From the NCBI GenBank assembly GCA_026981615.1, contig JALSIH010000153.1, positions 1 through 54,053 on the forward strand: a DNA stretch of 54,053 bases, written 5' to 3'. Positions 34,901 through 41,797 of the stretch are shown piece after piece. This DNA comes from Chitinophagales bacterium (GTDB taxonomy: Bacteria > Bacteroidota > Bacteroidia > Chitinophagales > S012-47). The notes under the pieces are model-generated. The model searched no databases, was not told where the DNA came from, and saw nothing but the letters and a program-made list of their open reading frames with translations. The position numbers and the translations under genes are program-made. Positions within the stretch are counted from its first letter, which is position 1. Each line of letters begins with the position of its first letter.

Positions 34901-35043
34901 AAAAAGAGCGGCAGGCACTTCTTCAGGAAATGTATCGCTCGGAGGAAAAAGAGCGGCAGGCCCCTCCGCCTTATCAGCCCGAAAAAGAATACCATTGTGA
35001 CGACCTGGAGGATTACTTCAACCACGAAAAAATACGGGAATGA
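31987..35043 (+). CDS. Secreted fused double amidohydrolase protein
   Basis: The 1018-residue protein has a signal peptide (MRQFFTALLLTGTLFMQGQG) and two amidohydrolase-type halves. The first (about 27-430) has the family opening LAGRHIYPGFIDLYSAYG, but the usual H-x-H metal motif is Y-S-A, so it is probably inactive. An intervening beta-rich segment (about 440-540) follows. The second half (about 570-990) has ELTSGIIDEHSHMAVSGG with an intact H-S-H, FITCHSYVQSEI, FTHILEGYKVADK and INSDDREMARRLNQ, so the metal site looks complete. The substrate cannot be told. It overlaps the next amidohydrolase gene by 4 nt (ATGA). Confidence 0.87.
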   Translation: MRQFFTALLLTGTLFMQGQGLFPVNGVADPRSGHYAFIHAVIHVDHQNVIPNGTLIIREGRVVEVLDHSGEPPEGAVVIDLAGRHIYPGFIDLYSAYGMPPESDKAEPGNGPPQYESEKRGPFGWNEAVRAYVKAAELFQADKKEARKYKEAGFTTLLVQPHDGIVQGSAALMDLSGRRAEESVIRPEAAASYSFDKGSSRQLTPNSLMGSVELLRQSFYDARWYERAGRLPATPFDANLEALTGLMQLPAIFKVEDKLSALRAGALSREFALPFIIMGNGDEYQALDAIAELDLPFILPLHFPLPYDLSDPLAMEYVPWVKLKHWQMAPYNPRILYEKGVPFAMSMAENESGADFLKMLRRVVRLGLPDSAALKALTFTPARLLGMEREIGSLYAGKWASFFISSGNIFEDGSLVLESWSRGIRSLVNEALPSVLTGSYELFFGKDTLWFDLENKEGSPVVKNLQPDTVFSSMKIRFDRGVIVFQLNVKRDTQEGTLFATGRIHERSWQGKIKLLNGDYGSWKAAHLTLAAEEADTSLADSQPSASTKKPVIPPFLRYPFSPYGFDTLPAQEKVLIKNARVWTNEAGGILENTDVLIEGGIIVAIDSGLTASDARVIDAGGMELTSGIIDEHSHMAVSGGVNEGTLASSSGVRIADVLNSEDVNIYRQLAGGVTCSQILHGSANPIGGQSALIKLRWGAYPSALKIENAAPFIKFALGENVKQSNWGDRFRSRYPQSRMGVEQFFYDNFHRAEAYVREWNEYYALSKREQQNRLPPRRDLRLEALAEVLHGERFITCHSYVQSEINMLLKVADSFHFRLNTFTHILEGYKVADKLKAHGAGASTFSDWWAYKFEVRDAIPYNAALLVKTGVTTAINSDDREMARRLNQEAAKTIKYGGLSEEEAWKTVTLNPATLLQINHRTGSIKVGKDADLVLWSGNPLSIYSKAMMTFVDGRLLFDRSRDAYLRRRIQKERQALLQEMYRSEEKERQAPPPYQPEKEYHCDDLEDYFNHEKIRE

Positions 35044-36368
35044 GAAATTATGCAATCATCATTGCGGCACTATTAATAGCGCTTCAAAGCAAAGCGCAGC
35101 CTTTTCTGAAGCCCGCCCCGCCACAGGAAAAGGCGGTCATTCTGCTCAACGGCACCATCCATGTCGGAAACGGGGTGGTTATTGAACACGGGGCCCTCGG
35201 ATTTGCCGATGGAAAGATCACCATGATTGCCGATGCCCGCCTTATCCGCGTCAATCCGGAGGAAGCCCTGGTGATTGATGTGACGGGCAAACATATCTAT
35301 CCGGGGCTGATTTCGCTCAACAGCAACCTTGGGCTTGTCGAGATATCGGCCCTGCGGGCTTCGCTGGATATGCGCGAAACCGGGAAATACAACCCGGAAC
35401 TGCGGGCGCTCGTAGCTTACAATACCGATTCGGAGGTCATACCCACGGTCAGGAGCAACGGAATATTGCTGGTCGAAACCGCTCCGGCCGGTGGGCGCAT
35501 ATCCGGAATTTCATCGCTGATGAAAAGCGATGGATGGAACTGGGAAGATGCCGTGTATGCCCGCGACATTGGCTTGCATCTCTACTGGCCTTCCCGCTAT
35601 GAGATGATTCGCTGGGGGCCGGAGGCCGGCCGGATGAAGGAAAACAAAAACTGGCGGGGTGAAGTGGACGAAATGCACACCCTCTTTCTGGATGCCGGAG
35701 CCTATTGCAGCACCGATAGTCATCCCGAAAAGAACATCAAGCTGGAGGCGCTCTGTCCGGTACTCTCCGGAGAAAGAAAAGTGTTTATCCATGTCAACCG
35801 GGCACCGGACATCCTCCGGGCCATCGACTTTGCCCGGGAATTCGGCCTTGCTGCCGTACTCACCGGAGCCGCTGACTCGTGGATGCTGACCGATGAAATC
35901 AAAGCTTCGGGATATCCCGTAGTCCTGGAAAGCATTCATCGCCTGCCCTCCATGGCCGATCGCGATATAGACCAGCCTTTCCGTACCCCTGCCATCCTCG
36001 CGGAGGCCGGCATCCTCTTTTGCATCAGCCGGGGCGGCCCTTCTTCTTTCTGGGACCAGCGCAACCTGCCTTTTCTGGCCGGCACTGCCGTGACATACGG
36101 ACTGGACCGCGAAGTGGCGTTGCAGGCTGTCAGCAGCCATGCGGCACGTATTGCGGGCGTGGATGATCGTACCGGAACCCTCGAAGAAGGAAAAGATGCC
36201 AATATCATCGTCTGTGACGGAGACCTTTTCGAGATGAAAGAAAGTGTTGTCAGCAGGGCTTTTATCGAAGGCAGAATGATCGACCTGAACAACAAACAGA
36301 AAATGCTCTACAAAAAATATTCGGAGAAATATGGATTGAATGCGGGGGAAGAGGATACCCTTCGATAG
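35040..36368 (+). CDS. Secreted amidohydrolase-like protein lacking HxH
   Basis: The 442-residue protein has a signal peptide (MRNYAIIIAALLIALQSKAQ) and an amidohydrolase domain with VTGKHIYPGLISLNSNLGLV; here the HxH metal motif is N-S-N, so the metal site is probably lost. The C-terminal AARIAGVDDRTGTLEEGKDA and ANIIVCDGDLFEMKES keep the family's closing beta region. It may be a non-catalytic partner of the upstream protein (inference), since both share a 4-nt overlap and a signal peptide. Alternatively it is an enzyme with a different metal arrangement. Confidence 0.82.
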   Translation: MRNYAIIIAALLIALQSKAQPFLKPAPPQEKAVILLNGTIHVGNGVVIEHGALGFADGKITMIADARLIRVNPEEALVIDVTGKHIYPGLISLNSNLGLVEISALRASLDMRETGKYNPELRALVAYNTDSEVIPTVRSNGILLVETAPAGGRISGISSLMKSDGWNWEDAVYARDIGLHLYWPSRYEMIRWGPEAGRMKENKNWRGEVDEMHTLFLDAGAYCSTDSHPEKNIKLEALCPVLSGERKVFIHVNRAPDILRAIDFAREFGLAAVLTGAADSWMLTDEIKASGYPVVLESIHRLPSMADRDIDQPFRTPAILAEAGILFCISRGGPSSFWDQRNLPFLAGTAVTYGLDREVALQAVSSHAARIAGVDDRTGTLEEGKDANIIVCDGDLFEMKESVVSRAFIEGRMIDLNNKQKMLYKKYSEKYGLNAGEEDTLR

Positions 36369-36425
36369 CTAATCCCGTTACTTATTGTAATTTCGCATCC
36401 CAAGAAAGAAAGATAAAGATAAAGT

Positions 36426-37103
36426 ATGAAAAAGATTTTTGCCCTTGCGCTCTTTTCCCTGATGGCCTTGGCCGCATCGGCCCAGGGATTCACAAGCAAA
36501 GACCGGATGATCACGGAGTTGCACTGGAACAGCTGGCTGAAAGCACCGGACAACATAAAAACCGAATGGTATTCCAGAGGAATCAATGTCAGTGTGATGT
36601 ACGACTTTGGCCTCGGAAAGTCGCCACTCAGCGTGGCACCCGGGCTGGGATTCGGATTTGACAATATCTATCACAACGGATTCTTCAGTGTGGACAGTGC
36701 CGGAAATACCCTTCTGCTTCCCTTGGGCGACAGCATTACTTTCAAAAAGAACAAGATAAGCACCATCTATCTCGACATTCCGTTGGAGTTGCGCTTCCGC
36801 ACAAAACCCAACGAAAAGGGCAACAGTTTCAAGCTGGCCATCGGGGCAAAAGGCGGTTTCCTTATTGCCAACTATACCAAGTACGTGGGTGAAGGAACAA
36901 GCTTCGGCACTTTTAATACCGAAAGCAAAGTGAAAAGCTACAACATACCGAATATCAATACTTTTCGATACGGGCTTACTTTCCGCATCGGATATGGGCC
37001 GGTCAACCTCAATGCTTTCTACAGTGTTTCCACGCTTTTCAATCAGGGTGCTGGGCCTGAGATCAACCCCTTCACCGTGGGAATTTCTTTCAACGGTCTT
37101 TGA
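36426..37103 (+). CDS. Outer-membrane beta-barrel protein (porin-like)
   Basis: The 225-residue protein has a signal peptide MKKIFALALFSLMALAASAQ and beta strands with alternating hydrophobic residues, such as YSRGINVSVMYDFGLG, STIYLDIPLELRFRTKP, FKLAIGAKGGFLIANYTKY and RYGLTFRIGYGPVNLNAFYS. It ends in a short strand GISFNGL rather than the classical terminal Phe. It fits the small outer-membrane beta-barrel family (PF13568-like), which includes PorT of the T9SS, but the match is not specific enough to call it PorT. It follows the amidohydrolase gene by 57 nt. Confidence 0.78.
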   Translation: MKKIFALALFSLMALAASAQGFTSKDRMITELHWNSWLKAPDNIKTEWYSRGINVSVMYDFGLGKSPLSVAPGLGFGFDNIYHNGFFSVDSAGNTLLLPLGDSITFKKNKISTIYLDIPLELRFRTKPNEKGNSFKLAIGAKGGFLIANYTKYVGEGTSFGTFNTESKVKSYNIPNINTFRYGLTFRIGYGPVNLNAFYSVSTLFNQGAGPEINPFTVGISFNGL

Positions 37104-37120
37104 TTTCAGATAAAAAAAAC

Positions 37121-37843
37121 ATGACTACGGACAAAGGGATGCGGCTGAATAAGTATCTGGCGCATGCCGGAGTGGCTTCGCGAAGAAAAGCCGATGAATT
37201 GATCCGTGAAGGGCTGGTGAAGGTCAACGGCAAGGTAATCAGGGAAATGGGGCACCGCGTGCAGCCCGGTGATAAAGTCAGCTACGAAGGGCGCCTGCTT
37301 CGCCCCGAAAAAAAGGTCTATGTCCTTCTGAATAAGCCGAAGGATTTCATCAGCTCGGTAAAGGATGAAAAGGGCCGCAAAACGGTATTGGACCTGGTGC
37401 GAAAGGCCACACGCGAAAGAATATACCCCGTGGGGCGCCTCGACCGAAATACGACCGGTCTATTGCTGCTGACCAATGACGGGGATCTGGCCAAAAAACT
37501 CAGCCATCCATCTCATAAGGTATCGAAGGTGTATCTGGCCAGGCTCGACCGGCCGCTCCTGCGCGAGGACTTTGAACGGATCATCAAAGGAGTCGCTCTG
37601 GAGGAAGGGGTGGCCCGGGTTGATGAGTTGGCTTTCCCCGAGCCGTCAGACAAAAGCCAGGTGGGCATCGAACTGCACATCGGATGGAACCGGGTGGTGA
37701 GAAGAATCTTCGAAGAGCTGGGATATGAAGTGAAGCATCTTGACCGGGTCCTCTTTGCCGGACTGACCAAAAAAAACCTGCCGCGCGGAAAATGGAGGCA
37801 TCTCAGCGAGCGCGAAGTGCTTCACCTGAAACATTTCAAATAA
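37121..37843 (+). CDS. Pseudouridine synthase, RluB/RsuA type
   Basis: The 240-residue enzyme (start ATG 37121; the ORF-track TTG at 37100 lies inside the preceding gene) has an N-terminal S4 RNA-binding domain (MRLNKYLAHAGVASRRKADE) and a catalytic domain with the motif GRLDRNTTGLLLLTNDGDLA, whose Asp is the nucleophile. It changes uridine to pseudouridine in rRNA, likely in 23S rRNA, but the target cannot be told from sequence. It lies 17 nt after the beta-barrel gene and its stop abuts the convergent L,D-transpeptidase-like gene. Confidence 0.9.
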   Translation: MTTDKGMRLNKYLAHAGVASRRKADELIREGLVKVNGKVIREMGHRVQPGDKVSYEGRLLRPEKKVYVLLNKPKDFISSVKDEKGRKTVLDLVRKATRERIYPVGRLDRNTTGLLLLTNDGDLAKKLSHPSHKVSKVYLARLDRPLLREDFERIIKGVALEEGVARVDELAFPEPSDKSQVGIELHIGWNRVVRRIFEELGYEVKHLDRVLFAGLTKKNLPRGKWRHLSEREVLHLKHFK

Positions 37844-38542
37844 TCAGCGGCTGCTGAGCAGCACAGAAGCCAGCTGCCGGTTGAGCAGCAGCGAAGTGTG
37901 CAGATAGCCGGGATCGGGGGCATAGATAAAAAAAGTGCTTCCTTCGCAGATAAGGTCAATGATTTCATCACTCACATTTTCGCCAATGGCCGGGCAGCCT
38001 TCGCTGTTTCCCACCATGCCGTATTTGCGGATATGCTCGGTCGATGTGTAAGGTGCCGGATGAATGACAATGGCCCGTTCGCGGGCTTTGTCGTTGATGC
38101 CCGGCTCGAGGCCGTCAATGCGCAGCGAACGGCCGTTTTTTCCCACATAAGTCTCTGCCGTAAGGAAAAATCCCAGGCTGCTCTTGTTGGAGTTCGGGGT
38201 GTTTGAGAAGTTCTCGGCCCGCAGGCTGCCGCTGTTTTTCCCGTGGCTGGCAAAGGTGTAATACCTCATTCTCTTCTTTTTCAGGTCGATCACATAAAAG
38301 CGCCTCTGATTGGAGGGTTTGCTCAGGTCGAGGATGCTCAGCAATTGCGGCTTTTTGTTGATGCCTTTCTGTACGATGTTGTAATGTCCGATGAGCGCTG
38401 CTTCGAATACTTTAAACTCGAGCCGGAAGTCCTCAAGCCTGCATTCCCTGTACAGGGTATGTATGTGCTCTTCAAGCGGAACGGGCTTGCCGGCAGACGG
38501 AGCGAAACAGGAAAAGAGAAGAATGAAAATACTCGTAAACAT
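37844..38542 (-). CDS. L,D-transpeptidase-like catalytic-domain protein
   Basis: The 232-residue protein has an N-terminal hydrophobic segment (MFTSIFILLFSCFAPSAGKP) that acts as signal or anchor; a Cys at residue 12 is a possible but unusual lipidation site. The catalytic region has RAIVIHPAPYTSTEHIRKYG and GMVGNSEGCPAIG, the His and Ser-x-Gly-Cys motif of the murein L,D-transpeptidase catalytic-domain family. It probably links or trims peptidoglycan peptides, but members of this family have varied roles. It is tail to tail with the pseudouridine synthase and divergent from arginase. Confidence 0.84.
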   Translation of the reverse strand: MFTSIFILLFSCFAPSAGKPVPLEEHIHTLYRECRLEDFRLEFKVFEAALIGHYNIVQKGINKKPQLLSILDLSKPSNQRRFYVIDLKKKRMRYYTFASHGKNSGSLRAENFSNTPNSNKSSLGFFLTAETYVGKNGRSLRIDGLEPGINDKARERAIVIHPAPYTSTEHIRKYGMVGNSEGCPAIGENVSDEIIDLICEGSTFFIYAPDPGYLHTSLLLNRQLASVLLSSR

Positions 38543-38626
38543 ACTTGTCGTGATTCTAAAGCAAAGCTATCGGCTTTGCCTTGCAGTGACAACGCAATTT
38601 GCCAACACGGTGATGCACCGATTTGC

Positions 38627-38634
38627 TATTTTTG
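38627..38634 (+). promoter_or_regulatory. Candidate -7 promoter box of arginase gene
   Basis: TATTTTTG matches TAnnTTTG, with a predicted start near 38639 and a leader of about 20 nt to the ATG at 38659. It lies after the ORF-track start at 38623, so it also supports the shorter start. Confidence 0.5.
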
Positions 38635-38658
38635 GACAATCAGCAACATACACGATAT

Positions 38659-39591
38659 ATGAAGATTGACCGGATGATCGAGATTCCATCGGAACTGGGA
38701 GCAGGAACCCGGGGTGCCAGCCTCGGCATCAATGCTTTGAAGCTCTGCGCAGCCGAAAAGGGCATGACCCTGCTGGCCCGTTTGCCGCAGCAAAGAGTGG
38801 AGGATGAGAATGATTTGCTCTTCAAACCCCCGCTTCCCGAGAATGCCCATTACATCCGCGGAATCTATACGGTGATGTCGCATGCGGCCGATGTCATTGC
38901 CGATGCCTGCACCCTCACCGACAGCATGCTGATACTGACGGGCGACCACAGCAATGCCATTGCCACACTTGCCGGCATACGTAAGGCACGGCCCGGTGAT
39001 CGCCTGGGTGTCATCTGGATTGATGCCCACGCGGATTTGCATACCCCGTATACCTCCCCTTCGGGAAATATCCATGGAATGCCGCTGGCTGCCAGCCTCG
39101 GACTTGACAATATGGAATGCAAACGACACGAGCCTCATAAAGTCAGCCGGGAGTACTGGGAAAAGCTGAAAAACATTGGCGGCATAAAACCCAAATTGCT
39201 GCCCGGCGACATCGTATTCCTCGGCTTGCGAAGTTTTGAGGCCGAAGAGCGCTTCCTGCTCGATAAGCATGAGATCGCCAGATACGACACAGACGAAATC
39301 CGGAAGACGGGCCTTGCCCGGTGCATCTCAAAGTCGCTTGAGCACCTGCAGCAATGCGATCGCATACATATCTCCTTTGATGTCGACAGCATGGACCCCT
39401 CTGTCAGCAGGGGAACGGGCACACCCGTGGAAGGTGGTCTGATGCCGGAAGAAGTGATCGAACTGCTGAAAGGGCTGACGCGCGATAAGCGGGTTCGTAC
39501 CTTGGAAATTACGGAGATCAATCCCCTGCTGGACAATCGCAATAAAATGGCAAAGACGGTCTTGCAGATACTCGGGGAAGTGATCGAATAA
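38659..39591 (+). CDS. rocF: Arginase-family hydrolase
   Basis: Hydrolyses arginine to ornithine and urea, or a related guanidino compound. The 310 residues from ATG 38659 begin MKIDRMIEIPSELGAGTRGA. The metal-binding motifs of the ureohydrolase family are present: TGDHSNAIATLAGIRKA, VIWIDAHADLHTPYTSPSGN (DAHAD) and ISFDVDSMDPSVSRGTGTPV. The C-terminal EITEINPLLDNRNKMAKTVL is typical of arginase rather than agmatinase, but formal proof needs an assay. A terminator follows directly after the stop. Confidence 0.88.
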   Translation: MKIDRMIEIPSELGAGTRGASLGINALKLCAAEKGMTLLARLPQQRVEDENDLLFKPPLPENAHYIRGIYTVMSHAADVIADACTLTDSMLILTGDHSNAIATLAGIRKARPGDRLGVIWIDAHADLHTPYTSPSGNIHGMPLAASLGLDNMECKRHEPHKVSREYWEKLKNIGGIKPKLLPGDIVFLGLRSFEAEERFLLDKHEIARYDTDEIRKTGLARCISKSLEHLQQCDRIHISFDVDSMDPSVSRGTGTPVEGGLMPEEVIELLKGLTRDKRVRTLEITEINPLLDNRNKMAKTVLQILGEVIE

Positions 39592-39592
39592 A

Positions 39593-39625
39593 AAAAAGCG
39601 ATCCCCCGGCAGGGAATCGCTTTTT
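39593..39625. terminator. Bidirectional terminator between arginase and S46 peptidase genes
   Basis: A GCGAT-CCC stem pairs with GGG-ATCGC with one C/A mismatch (39598-39606 with 39612-39620), and a T run follows on the plus strand with an A run before it. Because both flanks are A/T rich it can work in both directions, and the two genes are convergent (39591 and 39643). Confidence 0.85.
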
Positions 39626-39642
39626 CCGGATTCATATATACA

Positions 39643-41787
39643 TTATTCCTTCACAATGTCCAGCTCGTTCATGATGTGGCTGCACTCCCCGAATTTGTCA
39701 ATTACGAAAAGGACATAGCGGATGTCCACACTGATCGTCCGGGTAACGGATTCGTCAAAGTAAAGGTCCGAGAGCATGCCTTCCCAGTTGCCGTCAAAGG
39801 CAATGCCGATGAGGTTTCCATCACCATCCATCACGGGGCTGCCCGAGTTGCCGCCCGTGATGTCTGTGTTATGAAGGAAGCAAATGGTCAGCGTATCGTT
39901 CTGGGCATAAGGCCCGAAGTCCTTGTTGACCAGCAGGGATTTGAGTTTGGGGTCCACATCAAACTCTTCGTCCCCGGGAATTTCCTTGGCGAGAATTCCG
40001 TAATGCGTGGTGAAGGCTTTGTATTTTTTTCCGCCATCTCCCACGTAGGGCTTGATGACACCGAAGGTGAGCCGCTCGGTCGAGTTGGCATCGGGATAGT
40101 AAAACTTTGTGGAATCAAAAAGCCTTCTTCCTTCTACATAAGCGGCCATCAGTTGTTCGCGCAGGCTGCTGATCATGCCTGACATGGCGTTGTGTTTCAG
40201 GTAAAGGCCGATCATGCTGTTGACATATCGCATGCCCGGGTCGTTTTCCAGGGTCAGCGTATCGGGATGGGCAAGGAATGCCAGCGCCCGCTTTCTGTCG
40301 CTCAGTATCGATTTCTTGCGTATCAGTCGTGCCATGCGGTCGAAGCGGTCTTTGCCGCCCTTGTCTTTCAGTTTCAAAAACCAGTCATCGCTGAAGACCG
40401 AAGGCCGGTATTCCGGGTCTTCGGGCAGGCCCTTGTAGAGCATGCGTGCCATGCTTGCAAGTATTTCTTCATCCATACGGGGATAGTAGTTGTCAAAATG
40501 TTCGTTGATGCTCTTCTCCATTTCTTTTTTGAATTCCTCGATGGCCGCCTCCGGGGCACCGCCTTTGAGCATGCGTTCCAGGCGGAAGAACTGAATGCCG
40601 AAAAGTACCGATCCCGGGGCAAATCCGGCCAGGTTCAGGTAGTCGGTGGTGATATCCAGTTGGATGTAGCCGGTGTCGAGGCCCCGGATATCTTCCAGCA
40701 CGCTACCGTATTTCCGCTGGCGGGCAGTATCGAGGCCGGTCCATTGCAGGAACTCCGTTTCATAGGCTTTTTTCTTTTCCAGAAAATCGGACTTGGCCGC
40801 CCGGTCCACAACTCCGAAGAAGTATTTCCTGCTGTTTGAAAGCGACTCGTAGTCCGAGGTCATTGCCAGCTCCACGGATTTCTTTTTATCCATATATTTC
40901 TTCATGATGCGAAGCCGCTCACTCAGGGCTTTTACGTAGATGGGATAGTCGACCCCGATGATATTTTCTATCGAGGACACGGGCAGGTATCGTTGGGTGT
41001 TTCCCGGAAATCCCATGATCATGGTAAAGTCACCTTCTTTCTTGTCTTTCAGGGAGATGGGCAGGTGGTGTGCCGGACGGAAGGGCACATTGTCGGGGCT
41101 GTATTCGGCCGGCTCGTTGTCTGCTCCGGTATAAATTCTGAAGATGGAGAAATCGCCCGTGTGGCGGGGCCACATCCAGTTGTCGGTTTCTCCGCCAAAG
41201 CTGCCGATGGAATTGGGCGGGGCGGCCACGAGGCGAATATCGCGATAGACTTTGTAGACCATGAGGTAATGCTCTTTGCCGTAAAACATGCTCGCTACCC
41301 TGGCTTCGATAAAGTCGCTGCTGCTCGCGGCACGGATGACGGAGTCGATGGCCGCATCGGGGTTTTCCGATCGGTTGATCAGCTCCGAGACATCCTCCAT
41401 ATACTGCAGAATGGACATGTAGAGTCCTTCCACGGGTTTTTCTTCTTCAAACGAGGAAGACCAGAAACCGTTGTCAACAAGGTTGTTTTCTTCGCTGCTC
41501 AGCCCGGCAATGGCATCGTAGCCGCAATGGTGATTGGTAAAGACGAGCCCTTTATCAGAAACGATCTCGGCCGTACAGAATCCGCCCATGGAAATGACGG
41601 CATCCTTGATGCTTGAGTGATTGATGCTGTAAATGTCGTCTGCGCTCAGGTGCAGCCCGCTGTTTTGCATATCTCCGCTGATGAGGCGGAGGTAGATGGG
41701 CAGCCACATGCCTTCATCGGCTGCCAGGCGCGGCAGCATAAAGAAGAGGGCGCTAAAGAGGAGCAGAACTTTCCTGATAATTTTCAT
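39643..41787 (-). CDS. S46-family dipeptidyl peptidase (DPP7/DPP11 type)
   Basis: Periplasmic serine peptidase that removes dipeptides from the N-terminus of oligopeptides. The 714 residues start with a signal peptide MKIIRKVLLLFSALFFMLPR and keep the triad regions VFTNHHCGYDAI (His), TDNWMWPRHTGDFSIFR (Asp) and ITGGNSGSPVMDGDGNLIG (Ser). The segment GIAFDGNWEGMLSDL carries Gly where DPP7 has Gly and DPP11 has Arg, which suggests hydrophobic (DPP7-like) specificity (inference from family knowledge). Length fits (about 710-720). It is 10 nt downstream of the S9 peptidase, so both are probably co-transcribed. Confidence 0.93.
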   Translation of the reverse strand: MKIIRKVLLLFSALFFMLPRLAADEGMWLPIYLRLISGDMQNSGLHLSADDIYSINHSSIKDAVISMGGFCTAEIVSDKGLVFTNHHCGYDAIAGLSSEENNLVDNGFWSSSFEEEKPVEGLYMSILQYMEDVSELINRSENPDAAIDSVIRAASSSDFIEARVASMFYGKEHYLMVYKVYRDIRLVAAPPNSIGSFGGETDNWMWPRHTGDFSIFRIYTGADNEPAEYSPDNVPFRPAHHLPISLKDKKEGDFTMIMGFPGNTQRYLPVSSIENIIGVDYPIYVKALSERLRIMKKYMDKKKSVELAMTSDYESLSNSRKYFFGVVDRAAKSDFLEKKKAYETEFLQWTGLDTARQRKYGSVLEDIRGLDTGYIQLDITTDYLNLAGFAPGSVLFGIQFFRLERMLKGGAPEAAIEEFKKEMEKSINEHFDNYYPRMDEEILASMARMLYKGLPEDPEYRPSVFSDDWFLKLKDKGGKDRFDRMARLIRKKSILSDRKRALAFLAHPDTLTLENDPGMRYVNSMIGLYLKHNAMSGMISSLREQLMAAYVEGRRLFDSTKFYYPDANSTERLTFGVIKPYVGDGGKKYKAFTTHYGILAKEIPGDEEFDVDPKLKSLLVNKDFGPYAQNDTLTICFLHNTDITGGNSGSPVMDGDGNLIGIAFDGNWEGMLSDLYFDESVTRTISVDIRYVLFVIDKFGECSHIMNELDIVKE

Positions 41788-41797
41788 AATATGGGTC

